DNA of 64,000 nucleotides from Candidatus Melainabacteria bacterium (GCA_016699165.1 CP064963.1:186001-250000), one strand, 5' to 3'. Numbered from the stretch's first letter, positions 16,524 through 24,695 are shown. Numbers and translations: made by a program. Notes: generated by a model not told the origin, from the sequence alone.

Positions 16524-18066
16524 GATTAAGACCCCGACACCAAGCGAGGTGCGCGGCATGGCTGAGCCTGTTACTGAAAAGTCGCTTAAAGGAACTGGCA
16601 TCAAAAAGAAAGCCAAGACAGGCGGACAAACAGATAGTGAAAAAGCCAGCCCAAAGGCAAAACAGCTCCTAGACTTATGTGCTGGATTTGAGCTATTTCA
16701 TTCGCCCGATGGTTCTTGCTATGCATCTTTTAAACGCGACAAGTTCATTGAAACTGTGCGCCTCGAATCACGAAACTTTGAGTTACTACTTTTAAAGTTA
16801 TACAGAGACGCATATAACGACATGCTCTCTGAACAACAATTGAAACCGGTAATTCGGACCCTGCAAGCAGAGGCGCTTATATCGGGAGAAGAAAAAGAAA
16901 TACATTTGCGAACAGCTAGAGATGTTGATGACGTAATTATTGACCTTGGCACTTCAGATTGGCAACAGGTGAGGGTGACGAAAAAAGGATGGCAATTAGA
17001 ACGAAGTGGCAATCAAAAATTCTGGAGACCAAGCAATCAAAGACCGCTAGCTATCCCAATTCCAGGGACAGGCAATCTCGAAATGTTGCGAACCCTGCTA
17101 AACGTTGATGACCAACAATGGATATTGCTCCGCGCCTTCTTAGTGCAATGCTTGCTGCCGTCTGGCGAGTACCCAATTTTGGTTGCTCAAGGTGGGGAAG
17201 GCACTGCTAAATCAACATTGTGCAAGGTTCTTAAAGTTTTGCTAGATAACCATAGTCCACCGCTTCGCCGCTTACCAACTAGCCCTAGAGACTTGGCTGT
17301 ATTTGCAAAAAATGCCCATGTCCTTGCATTTGACAATTTAAGTGGTATTACCGCTGCTATGTCTGATGAACTTTGCTCTATTGCAACTGGTGGCGGATTT
17401 GGTGCCAAGCAAAACTATACAGATGCCGATGACCATGCATATGAATTCGCTCGCCCTGTCATTATCAACGGTATTGACGACCTAGCAAAGAGACAAGATT
17501 TTTTAAGTCGAAGTGTGATACTCCGCTTGGAGAAAATAGCAGACGATAAGCGAATCCGTAAAAGTGTTTTTTGGGAAAGTTTTGAAGAGAGCGCCAGCGC
17601 TATTTTAAGCGGGCTACTAGATTTGTTATCACTTGCATTAGGAGAGCTTGACTCTGTTTATCTTGCTGAAGCACCACGCATGGCTGATTTTGCTCATCTT
17701 GGAGTGGCTATAGAAAAGGGTTTAAAAGAACAAGCAGGAAGCTTTATGCATGCATATAAAGGGGCACAGGAAGCTGTAATTCTAGATAACTTGCAATACG
17801 ATCCTTTTGCTGTGGCTGTAGTTGAGCTGATGGATGAGCTTGCTAGGGGCGAAGGCTCAGAGCTTGAAAAAAGCCCGTCTAATTTGCATGGACTTATCGA
17901 AGGGAAGATTTCTGATAGGTATTGTATGCCTAAGCAAAACAAACTAGGCGAAAGGTTGGAGCGAATAAATACCGCTTTAAACTTGGTTGGCATTAGATTC
18001 TTACGACCAACTAGAGGTAGTACTCGTTTGCTTAAATTGCAGCGATTCAAAAAGTTGACACCTTAA
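16513..18066 (+). CDS. D5/VapE-like superfamily 3-type replication ATPase
   Basis: Probable replicative helicase partnering the upstream primase. Residues ~225-370 hold Walker A GGEGTAKST, Walker B HVLAFDNLS, a sensor-like ARPVIINGIDDL and the arginine-rich QDFLSRSVILRLEK, as in phage and plasmid D5-like NTPases and virulence-associated VapE. The N-terminal ~60 residues are Lys/Ser-rich and probably disordered. The C-terminal third is helical and may carry a DNA-binding winged helix. Overlap with the primase gene supports a primase-helicase pair that starts element replication. Confidence 0.82.
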   Translation: MATEIKTPTPSEVRGMAEPVTEKSLKGTGIKKKAKTGGQTDSEKASPKAKQLLDLCAGFELFHSPDGSCYASFKRDKFIETVRLESRNFELLLLKLYRDAYNDMLSEQQLKPVIRTLQAEALISGEEKEIHLRTARDVDDVIIDLGTSDWQQVRVTKKGWQLERSGNQKFWRPSNQRPLAIPIPGTGNLEMLRTLLNVDDQQWILLRAFLVQCLLPSGEYPILVAQGGEGTAKSTLCKVLKVLLDNHSPPLRRLPTSPRDLAVFAKNAHVLAFDNLSGITAAMSDELCSIATGGGFGAKQNYTDADDHAYEFARPVIINGIDDLAKRQDFLSRSVILRLEKIADDKRIRKSVFWESFEESASAILSGLLDLLSLALGELDSVYLAEAPRMADFAHLGVAIEKGLKEQAGSFMHAYKGAQEAVILDNLQYDPFAVAVVELMDELARGEGSELEKSPSNLHGLIEGKISDRYCMPKQNKLGERLERINTALNLVGIRFLRPTRGSTRLLKLQRFKKLTP

Positions 18067-18165
18067 AACCCCATCTCCTTCGAATAAAATCACTGCTCTA
18101 GAACTTTATAACTTGCCCGAGATTGTTGCCGGGCTAAAATGGAGACTTCTAACGGAGCGTATGAT

Positions 18166-19119
18166 ATGTCGATAGCCGCTCGTGCAATATTCGAGCAATA
18201 CAAAAAAGACGATGCCATTTTGCAGGTTAATGAAATGGTCGGAAAAGAATTTGAAAACCATCTTCTTGATTTTAAAGAAATGAGAACAGATTCTAATGGC
18301 GACCTGGCAGATAGTGATAGGACGACATATTCAATTGCGCTTAGTGGATTCGGGAATTCAGATGGAGGCGTTATAGTTTGGGGCGTTGAATGCAAGCCTA
18401 CAAGTAAAGATGGTCGCGACGTAGTTCAGTCACTAAAACCAGTAAAGCCACTAAGCAAAATAATTTACGCTTTGCGAAGATTAGAACCAAGTATGACTTC
18501 GCCTGCAATTTCAGGAATTGAACATACAGAAGTTGAACAAATAAAGGGCTCGGATTCCGGGTTCATCGCCACCTATGTTCCCAAGGTAGAAGCGCTCCCC
18601 GTTATGGCTATGGGGAAGGATACGCAACGAATGTATTATCGAGGAAGTCATTCATTCAGTTACATGCCTCACTGGATGGTAGCTGACCGATTCAGTCGAA
18701 GACCTCAACCCAAACTTGAAATGGATTGGTTTGTGCAAGAGGAGTATCCAGATGGCGTCAAACTGCAAATTGTTACTAAGAATATTGGCAGAGGTATTGC
18801 CCTCCATTCTAGTTTCACATTGAAACACACTAAATATCTAAGCTTGAACGACTATAGTTACGCTGGAGTCGATCGTGACTTTATTTTAGCTCTTCGCGAC
18901 AAGCAAACTGTTGGTTGGGCTAAACCTGGAAACGTTTTGCACCCAAAACAATACATTCAAAATGCTTTGCTTAACTTCCCTTTGCGTGGATACGGCGTAG
19001 GAGATAGGATAATTCCTTTCGAAATTTCTTGTGATGGATTTTTTGAACAAGGAGAGATGTTAGTTACACTAAATGCGGTAGAAAATCACCGGCGTTTAGC
19101 TGATTTGCAGTTTGATTAG
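18166..19119 (+). CDS. AlbA_2 (Schlafen-type) domain protein
   Basis: A putative nucleic-acid-binding or nuclease protein. Residues ~20-150 match the AlbA_2/Schlafen N-terminal fold: LDFKEM near the start, then ALSGFGNSDGGVIVWGVE, the usual signature, and MYYRGSHSFSYMPHWM at the end of the domain. The C-terminal ~140 residues (beta-rich, FVQEEYPDGVKLQIVTKNIG) are unassigned. GGAG 8 nt before ATG 18166 favours it over ATG 18139. A GCCCG/CGGGC hairpin (18115-18134) precedes the gene. In mobile elements such proteins often act in defence or regulation; the SIR2 gene 0.7 kb downstream is consistent with that. Function here is inference. Confidence 0.75.
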   Translation: MSIAARAIFEQYKKDDAILQVNEMVGKEFENHLLDFKEMRTDSNGDLADSDRTTYSIALSGFGNSDGGVIVWGVECKPTSKDGRDVVQSLKPVKPLSKIIYALRRLEPSMTSPAISGIEHTEVEQIKGSDSGFIATYVPKVEALPVMAMGKDTQRMYYRGSHSFSYMPHWMVADRFSRRPQPKLEMDWFVQEEYPDGVKLQIVTKNIGRGIALHSSFTLKHTKYLSLNDYSYAGVDRDFILALRDKQTVGWAKPGNVLHPKQYIQNALLNFPLRGYGVGDRIIPFEISCDGFFEQGEMLVTLNAVENHRRLADLQFD

Positions 19120-19191
19120 TGATACTAGCTATGGGAATCACTCACCGCCTATTTAAGTTGTCAGCCCTAGAGCAAGATAAAAAAAGGACTC

Positions 19192-19518
19192 ATGCCGCCA
19201 GAAGAACCCGATGAACTAAAAGAGGAGACTAGTCTAAAAAGGACTGCGCTTTTTTATCTCCTGCCAATTGCCTACATAGGTTTTAATTTTGAGACTATCC
19301 TTCGCGTTTTTATAAATGGATGGCAATTCAGATATGTAGACATTCTGTGGAAGAACTTTCTCGATACTTGCGTAATAGGTTTGCTTTGTTACGGATGGGG
19401 ATATTTAGAGTCTTTACAAAATGCCCTAAGTAGAACCAAAGATCGGTTGGCAGAGGAAAAGAAAAAAGTGGAACAATTGGAACAAGAGCTTGCTGAGCTA
19501 AAAGAAAAGAACGCATAA
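19192..19518 (+). CDS. Small membrane protein with C-terminal coiled coil
   Basis: 108 aa with two hydrophobic segments (TALFYLLPIAYIGFNFETIL, ~residues 15-38, and TCVIGLLCYGWGYLESL, ~60-78) followed by a charged heptad-like coiled coil (LAEEKKKVEQLEQELAELKEK). No family recognised. It lies between the AlbA_2 and SIR2 genes on the same strand; a membrane component beside candidate effector genes is a common defence-module layout, but that role is speculative. Confidence 0.6.
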   Translation: MPPEEPDELKEETSLKRTALFYLLPIAYIGFNFETILRVFINGWQFRYVDILWKNFLDTCVIGLLCYGWGYLESLQNALSRTKDRLAEEKKKVEQLEQELAELKEKNA

Positions 19519-19601
19519 ATCCTTGTGTCCTCCTACGCGCACTCTATTAATCAAGGTCTCCAGATTCATTAATAGTTCAGCCCGGGCACAATGTCCTAAC
19601 G

Positions 19602-19724
19602 ATGAGCACAGACGAAATACAAAAGAATCCAGAATCAAAGCTTGCTGATGTCGAGCTTAAATCCTCTGCCACCGCATGCAATACCACTATTTCACATAAC
19701 TATATCACAGAAGTAAAGGGCTGA
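19602..19724 (+). CDS. Possible 40-aa peptide
   Basis: ATG...TGA ORF encoding a polar, acidic N-terminal peptide (MSTDEIQKNPESKLADVELK...). It fills part of the 295-bp gap before the SIR2 gene. No good ribosome-binding site is visible, so support is weak. An inverted repeat CTATTAAT/ATTAATAG (19544-19551 and 19568-19575) upstream could be an operator for the SIR2 transcript. Confidence 0.25.
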   Translation: MSTDEIQKNPESKLADVELKSSATACNTTISHNYITEVKG

Positions 19725-19813
19725 AAAGTTAGAAATATGGCTCGTCAAGAGAGATTAACTATCCTGTTAAAAGTGAATACTGTGTTTAGCTACTCCCATG
19801 AGAGACCTTATCA

Positions 19814-21070
19814 TTGCGCGCAAAAAACGCTAAGACAATCTTTCTTCTTGGCGCTGGAGCTTCCAAGGATTCCAACATACCTCTCAGCTCGGAAATGGGC
19901 AGAGAGATGGTTAATTTTGAATCGTCAGAGGATCTCTTAGATGCCTACCAAGATAGACAAAGACGAGCTCTGAGATTTATTGCTGGCGGGCTGGCTTTTA
20001 AAGCTGGTATGGAAAACTATGACCCTTTCTACGGTGTAGATGTTGAAGCGCTCTTTAATGCGGCAGATCATTTAGCTCGTAGAACATCTCTTGAAGTATC
20101 GCCTTTTATCTCTGCATGGCATCCAGCGATAAAAGAGCTTGAATGCCCTGCTGACTATCAAGCTGGCGAAAAAATTCGTCAATTAGCTAGACATATTTTT
20201 GAACCAGAAAGCGTAGGTTACAGCAAGGATTTCAGCAACTTACTTCTTGGCTTACCGGTTGACGCTGGGGAGTTTTCTGGAGGGAGCATTCCAGGATTTC
20301 ACAGTAGCTTTTACACAGCTTTCGCTTCCGCAGTCAAGACAATTACTGGACAAACAAGTTCTGTCCTTTTTGAAGAACTTAAGTTCACGATGATAGGTTT
20401 ACTTCAAGAAATTGTTTGGATAGATCCTCGCGCGAGCGATTCTTTTTCAAGGGTTGATTACATAAAGCCACTAATTAGCTTCTGCAAGAATAATGAAGCA
20501 TCTATAGCCACTCTAAATTACGATAACACGCTGGAACTCGCTTCAGAGGCGTTGAGTATCGAGATAGATTCAGGCATCAAGGAGTGGTCCAAAAATGGAG
20601 AGCTAAGTTATTCTGAGTCATCAATAAATCTGTTCAAGCTTCATGGCTCTGTTGATTGGCGGCTGGTGGAGGAAACACCTACAGCGAAAAATCCTATTCC
20701 TTTCCAAAGAATAAAGATCGGCAACCCCAGTAACGACGAAAATTCGTTACCTGCCGTAATTTTTGGGCAGGCAAATAAATTGACGACAGAAGGACCTTTT
20801 TTATCGATTTTAATAAAGTTCAAAGAAGCTTTACATGCAGCTGAGGAACTAGTCGTAGTTGGCTACTCTTTTAGAGATAAACATATAAATCAAATCCTAT
20901 CAGAATGGTTAAACGGCAATGAAAATAGACTTATGAGAATTGTAAATGGAAAATGGCATCTCTATAATTTGCCCTTCTATACCTCTGAATATGGGCACCT
21001 ATTGCGAAGCAGAATTAAAATCGAAAAATTACAAGCGAATGAGTTTTATGCGCAACTAGAAAATCGATAG
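19814..21070 (+). CDS. SIR2-like protein, candidate NAD-hydrolysing defence effector
   Basis: 418 aa with the SIR2 Rossmann signature FLLGAGASKDSNIP (~residues 10-23), ATLNYDNTLELAS (~235-247), the catalytic-histidine motif FKLHGSVDW (~275) and the terminal VVVGYSFRDKHINQIL (~350). This combination is typical of stand-alone SIR2 domains in anti-phage systems that deplete NAD+, rather than of protein deacetylases, since the zinc-binding cysteines are missing. A ~190-residue helical insertion follows the first motif. The start is TTG 19814 with no strong RBS; no better in-frame start keeps the glycine loop. Confidence 0.8.
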   Translation: MRAKNAKTIFLLGAGASKDSNIPLSSEMGREMVNFESSEDLLDAYQDRQRRALRFIAGGLAFKAGMENYDPFYGVDVEALFNAADHLARRTSLEVSPFISAWHPAIKELECPADYQAGEKIRQLARHIFEPESVGYSKDFSNLLLGLPVDAGEFSGGSIPGFHSSFYTAFASAVKTITGQTSSVLFEELKFTMIGLLQEIVWIDPRASDSFSRVDYIKPLISFCKNNEASIATLNYDNTLELASEALSIEIDSGIKEWSKNGELSYSESSINLFKLHGSVDWRLVEETPTAKNPIPFQRIKIGNPSNDENSLPAVIFGQANKLTTEGPFLSILIKFKEALHAAEELVVVGYSFRDKHINQILSEWLNGNENRLMRIVNGKWHLYNLPFYTSEYGHLLRSRIKIEKLQANEFYAQLENR

Positions 21071-21500
21071 ATTCATACACTTCAAGCTTGAAGTAGCATT
21101 TTTAGGATACATTGGTATTAAGGGTTACCTTAGTCATTTTTTGGAATTTTTTTTTGAAATTTTCAGACGATATAGTGTGCGTATCTGAGAGTAAATAATA
21201 GGGAAATGGCGGCTATAGCCGTTACTCTCTTTCCAGGGTACCCTTAAGGATTTTACGAAGATTCGCTGTCCATCAGGCTCTGGTCCGTATAAGAGTTAAT
21301 CTTAAATCACCGCATTTAGTATCGCAGCTTACTTGTGAAGTCAAAACAAATGAGGTATCAATAGTGGTATCGCTGTCTGAAAATAGCTAGACCCAAAACA
21401 AGACAGCAAGATGAATCCCGAAACACCCAGAATCACTGGAGTCAACTGAGGGAAATTTGCAAGGGTCAAATTCAGACAGTCCAGTCCCAGGAGAAATACT
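21071..21500. other. Non-coding interval before the resolvase
   Basis: Contains a perfect 16-bp palindrome ACTTCAAGCTTGAAGT (21079-21094) just after the SIR2 stop, a T-rich stretch (21137-21165), and an inverted pair TTAAGGGTTACC (21118-21129) / GGGTACCCTTAA (near 21236-21249). Such repeats beside a resolvase gene could form its res recombination site or operator. No ORF is supported. Confidence 0.4.
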
Positions 21501-22097
21501 ATGAATAAGACAGTTGCCCTTTATCTTAGAGTCAGTACAGAAGAGCAAGACTGCGATAGACAAGAGAGAGACCTTAGAACTTATGCTGAGAAGCTTGGCT
21601 TTACTGTCTATGGAGTTTATAAAGAAACTGCATCTGGTGCTAAGAATGATAGAGCCGTCCGCAAAGAAGTCCTTAAGCTTGCACAAGCTAGACGAATAGA
21701 TGCCGTGCTAGTGACAGAGATGTCTAGATGGGGTCGTTCAACCATTGACCTCATAGGCACATTACAGCAGATGGAATCATGGGGAGTAAGCTTGATTGCT
21801 CAGACCGGATTTACTTTTGACTTAAGTACACCTCAAGGAAAGCTAGTGGCGTCTATGATGGCAAGCCTTGCTGAATTTGAAAGAGACTTACTGAGAGAGC
21901 GCGTTAAGTCTGGACTACAAGCAGCTAAAGCAAGAGGTCAGGTACTCGGTAGACAGCAAGGTCAAAATTACAAGCAATCAAAGTTCAAGGACCAAGTTCT
22001 AAAGTTACGGGAGACGGGCAAAAGTTATAGGGAGATAGCAGAGAAGCTTGATATTGATAAAAACACTGTGATGGCAATCATCAAGCAAGCGGCATAA
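21501..22097 (+). CDS. Serine recombinase, resolvase/invertase family
   Basis: 198-aa Tn3/Hin-type recombinase. The nucleophile serine is in YLRVSTEEQ (residue ~11), followed by TEMSRWGRS, ASLAEFERDLLRERV and a C-terminal helix-turn-helix (GKSYREIAEKLDIDKNTVMAII). Length and domain order are intact. Role in the element could be dimer resolution after replication, inversion or a separate transposition history. GGAG 8-9 nt before the ATG supports the start. Confidence 0.92.
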   Translation: MNKTVALYLRVSTEEQDCDRQERDLRTYAEKLGFTVYGVYKETASGAKNDRAVRKEVLKLAQARRIDAVLVTEMSRWGRSTIDLIGTLQQMESWGVSLIAQTGFTFDLSTPQGKLVASMMASLAEFERDLLRERVKSGLQAAKARGQVLGRQQGQNYKQSKFKDQVLKLRETGKSYREIAEKLDIDKNTVMAIIKQAA

Positions 22098-22115
22098 TTA
22101 CGGACTGCAAAAAAC

Positions 22116-22155
22116 AAAGGGACTGGTGTCAATGTGATACCGGTCCCTTTCTTTT
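22116..22155 (+). terminator. Intrinsic terminator after the resolvase
   Basis: Stem AAAGGGACTGGT / ACCGGTCCCTTT (12 bp with one G-T pair) followed by CTTTT, 18 bp after the resolvase stop. Confidence 0.75.
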
Positions 22156-22181
22156 GCGTATATCAGCAAAGGGTGTAACCC

Positions 22182-22306
22182 CGTCGATACCGTCGATACT
22201 CGTAAAGAACTGACGGTCTGTAAAGGTTCACTGGCATTGTGTTCCGTCGATACCGTCGATACCGTCGATACTCTTTTATAAAAAATAAAAAAGAAGAGTA
22301 ATAAAA
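22182..22306. other. Iteron array plus AT-rich tract: candidate replication origin
   Basis: Two tandem CGTCGATAC copies (22182-22199) and three more (22245-22271), the reverse complement of the 9-mer at 12723. They are immediately followed by a very AT-rich stretch (22275-22306: TTTTATAAAAAATAAAAAAG and on). Iterons beside an AT-rich unwinding region are the classic layout of a plasmid or satellite origin; the element encodes a primase and helicase to use it. The repeats are direct observation, origin function is inference. Confidence 0.5.
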
Positions 22307-22463
22307 GACTGGTATCAGGGACAGTATCAGAATTTATAGCCCTTGGCTAATCTCGCACTTACTAGTGCGGACTGCAAACCACATGAAAGAGAAAATTGCA
22401 TGCATTACAGAATCAGTCTAATCTCTAAAGTATAGAACTCAAGACTAGAGGCATTTATAAAGT

Positions 22464-22799
22464 ATGCAAAAACATGCGCCTAAGTATGGATACATGAAAG
22501 ACGCTGATGGATTGACAGTCCCAAATCCTACAGAGTGTTACATACTAAAAGTAATGTACTCTCTACACAGGCTTGGAATAAGCACCACAAGGATTGCCAA
22601 TCAACTCAATTTGCTTGGATATACAAACAGGAATGGCATGCCATGGCACAGGCAAGGTGTTAACCAGCTAATGAAAAGAAATAGACAGACAATTCTCTAC
22701 GTACCAGGCGATGCTGAGCAAGAAGCAAAAGAACGAGAAGCGAATAACTATTTTCGGGGAGTGCCTTTTAGATACGAGCCGCTTGTATTTAGAAATTAA
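22464..22799 (+). CDS. Orphan 'recombinase' domain protein
   Basis: 111 aa resembling the middle domain of large serine recombinases (Pfam Recombinase): YGYMKDADGLTVPNPTECYIL, LHRLGISTTRIANQLNLLGY and NRNGMPWHRQGVNQLMKR. The catalytic serine domain is absent. It may be a remnant of a large recombinase or a DNA-binding accessory factor for the resolvase 370 bp upstream. It is in the same frame as the following gene, separated by one TAA and two codons. Confidence 0.55.
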   Translation: MQKHAPKYGYMKDADGLTVPNPTECYILKVMYSLHRLGISTTRIANQLNLLGYTNRNGMPWHRQGVNQLMKRNRQTILYVPGDAEQEAKEREANNYFRGVPFRYEPLVFRN

Positions 22800-22805
22800 G
22801 AAGGT

Positions 22806-23702
22806 TTGAATCTTGGCGGTTTGCGGGTAAACTCAAGCAATTGGACACAGCTCTCCCTCTCTGGTGTTGTCGATGTGGATGCAGATCAACTTCTTCTCCT
22901 TGCGCTAATTTCAAGACCGCAAGTTTTATTCTTTGGAGAAGTACATCGCGTAGAAAGTCGGTTTAGAAACTTTTTTTTTGGGCTTCTCCCCACTCTTCAG
23001 GAACTAGGATTTCGTAATTTAGCAATAGAATTGCTAGAGGCTGACAGAGCGGGTATTAATAGATACTTCAATGATATGGACTTGGCTGCATTGCAACGCG
23101 CTTTTGCTTCGGTTCGCATTAGAGAAGAAGGTTTAGACGTTATTGATGCACAGTTCATGAATGCAATACGCGACTGGCAACTTGCAGGCGGTAATATCCT
23201 GCTCGTCAATTCTCTAGAGCCCACAAACAATCCGCTCACAAACAACCGTGGACGTGATTGGCGAATGTTTGAACAAATAAGAGACGCTGGCGAGAATACA
23301 ATAGCTTTTTTGGGGCTTTTCCATACAATGCTTAGAAATGACAGAACCATGCGCACTATCGAAGAGGCGAGAGCTTTTTTGTTGGCGCAGAATATTGATC
23401 AAGATCCTGTTGAATGGGTGCAAGAAAATCACTTTATGAGTGCTGCGGAGAGGATTCGAGATTTTGGGTTAACAACGGTAACTGTTGGGGAGTTTCCGGG
23501 TATCCAGGGATGGAGAAATCTTAGAACTAGAGTTCAAATAGGGGCGGGGCAAGCATCGCTGAACCCGCTTCCAGTTTTTGGACGGCAAATAGCCCTTGAG
23601 CTCGTTGAGCACAGAATGAGGATATTTCCAACAGATTGGCACGCCGTGCTTTTCGAGGATCCGCGACTTCTAGATTTTAATCGGCTTAATGAACTGCAAT
23701 GA
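22806..23702 (+). CDS. TraB/ChaN-like protein of unknown role
   Basis: 298 aa. The N-terminal FFGEVHRVESRFRNFFFGLL, then FRNLAIELLEADRAGINRYF, and the later ENTIAFLGLFHTML match the Glu/His pattern of the ChaN/TraB/erythromycin-esterase-like fold (GE-H near the start, E in the next strand, G-x-x-H later). No signal peptide is seen, so it is probably cytoplasmic. The start is uncertain: TTG 22806 lies only 1 nt after AAGAAGG, while TTG 22821 is farther. It is cargo of the element; a toxin, hydrolase or haem-binding role cannot be assigned. Confidence 0.5.
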   Translation: MNLGGLRVNSSNWTQLSLSGVVDVDADQLLLLALISRPQVLFFGEVHRVESRFRNFFFGLLPTLQELGFRNLAIELLEADRAGINRYFNDMDLAALQRAFASVRIREEGLDVIDAQFMNAIRDWQLAGGNILLVNSLEPTNNPLTNNRGRDWRMFEQIRDAGENTIAFLGLFHTMLRNDRTMRTIEEARAFLLAQNIDQDPVEWVQENHFMSAAERIRDFGLTTVTVGEFPGIQGWRNLRTRVQIGAGQASLNPLPVFGRQIALELVEHRMRIFPTDWHAVLFEDPRLLDFNRLNELQ

Positions 23703-23732
23703 GAAACAATAAGTATGTACTTTCTGGCTCAC

Positions 23733-24464
23733 TCAATAATGATAAATCCCTACGGCGTTTTTTGGTATCCACTTTTCCGCCCCTGTAATCGGGTCGTATA
23801 CAGAGTGGAAGCCAGATGCTGACATTGAGGCTGCGTAGCACCTTCCCCGCCAACTATTCCGCCATTTGTAATAAGCTGCAATTCGTGCCTGCACTTCAGG
23901 CGATTGAGTTTGAGAGGTCGGTTGAGGTTGAACTGTCTGCTGAGGTTGGGGATTCGGTGCTAACTCTTTCTGGGTAGCTACGGATTTGATTATCTGCATT
24001 ACTTCAGAAGCTGGTATTTCAGTCATTCTTTTCCCTGTCATGGTGGTTTGATTGCTCCACCCAAAAGGGGGAGAACCATCTAGGGGAACGCCCAGATAAT
24101 CACCTGGAGGCAAAATAGTGCCAATCGTGTTGTTGTAAAAATTATCGTCTAGGCTTATTCTTTGTGAGTCAGACATCCGAGCATAGCCTTCGTTTGCTGT
24201 TTTGATGCCAGAGCTTATGATTGCATTCGATAATTCAGCAGCTTCTTCAGATGACAAAGTAGAGAAGAGTTTTTCTGTACTATTCAACCAAGACTTTAGC
24301 CAAGCTCTTCTTGATTCTTTCGTCGATAAATCAACCGTACCAGATGATGATTTACCTTTCAGAACGACTGAATCATTCGCCAGGCTTGGTAATGCCGATA
24401 GCCCAAATAAAACAACTATATAGATAGAGCCCAGGGATATTGGAAGCGCTACTTTGAATCTCAT
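23733..24464 (-). CDS. Secreted hypothetical protein
   Basis: 243 aa with a clear Sec signal peptide (basic start, then ISLGSIYIVVLFGLSALPSLAND, cleavage near residue 30). The mature part has a Gln/Pro-rich linker (~residues 165-190) and a C-terminal Trp/Arg-rich segment (YKWRNSWRGRC). No family recognised. It is the last gene before attR and faces the TraB/ChaN-like gene, so the two converge with a 30-bp gap. Confidence 0.6.
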   Translation of the reverse strand: MRFKVALPISLGSIYIVVLFGLSALPSLANDSVVLKGKSSSGTVDLSTKESRRAWLKSWLNSTEKLFSTLSSEEAAELSNAIISSGIKTANEGYARMSDSQRISLDDNFYNNTIGTILPPGDYLGVPLDGSPPFGWSNQTTMTGKRMTEIPASEVMQIIKSVATQKELAPNPQPQQTVQPQPTSQTQSPEVQARIAAYYKWRNSWRGRCYAASMSASGFHSVYDPITGAEKWIPKNAVGIYHY

Positions 24465-24536
24465 TTTATTCCCTTAAAAACGGAAACGGACTGTTGTGGA
24501 CTCCTGGCTTTCTAGCCGTAAGCAACCTATTTTATA

Positions 24537-24586
24537 ATCTTCCCGTTTATCTTCCCACTTTGAGTTCAAACCTAGGGTTCTCAGGG
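24537..24586 (+). repeat. Right subterminal imperfect direct repeat
   Basis: Begins ATCTTCCCGTTTATCTTCCC and contains CCTAGGGTTCTCAGGGG; pairs with 12626-12675 in direct orientation. Located about 90 bp inside attR. Confidence 0.55.
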
Positions 24587-24677
24587 GTAAGCGAGTCCAC
24601 TAATTAATGGTCGTAATTCCAAGCTGGTTCCTTAAAACGACCATTCTCATTAAGCTTGCGAAGCGGGCTTATTAGTA

Positions 24678-24695
24678 CCCCATCGTCGGCTCCAT
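24678..24695 (+). repeat. attR core (18-bp direct repeat)
   Basis: CCCCATCGTCGGCTCCAT, identical to 12534-12551. Only the tRNA 3' end is present here, as expected on the far side of an element integrated in a tRNA gene. Confidence 0.88.

Larger units (their letters stand above)
12534..24695. mobile_element. Integrative, satellite-like element in tRNA-Thr
   Basis: A 12.2-kb insertion bounded by 18-bp direct repeats (attL in the tRNA 3' end, attR at 24678). Gene order is that of phage satellites and small replicative islands: integrase on the minus strand next to attL, then excisionase-like HTH, small ORFs, primase and D5/VapE-like ATPase on the plus strand, then accessory genes (AlbA_2, membrane protein, SIR2, resolvase, orphan recombinase domain, TraB/ChaN-like protein, secreted protein). 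No structural, packaging or conjugation genes are present. Iterons at both sides and a possible origin at 22.2 kb fit autonomous replication after excision. Boundaries are direct observation; satellite status is inference. Confidence 0.85.

Noticed and set aside
21501..22799. Insertion sequence or transposon carrying the resolvase
   Set aside because: No transposase and no terminal inverted repeats typical of Tn3-type elements were found around the resolvase; the iterons are short tandem repeats, not transposon ends.
12534..24695. Complete prophage
   Set aside because: No terminase, portal, capsid, tail or lysis genes can be recognised among the ORFs; the content fits a satellite or island.
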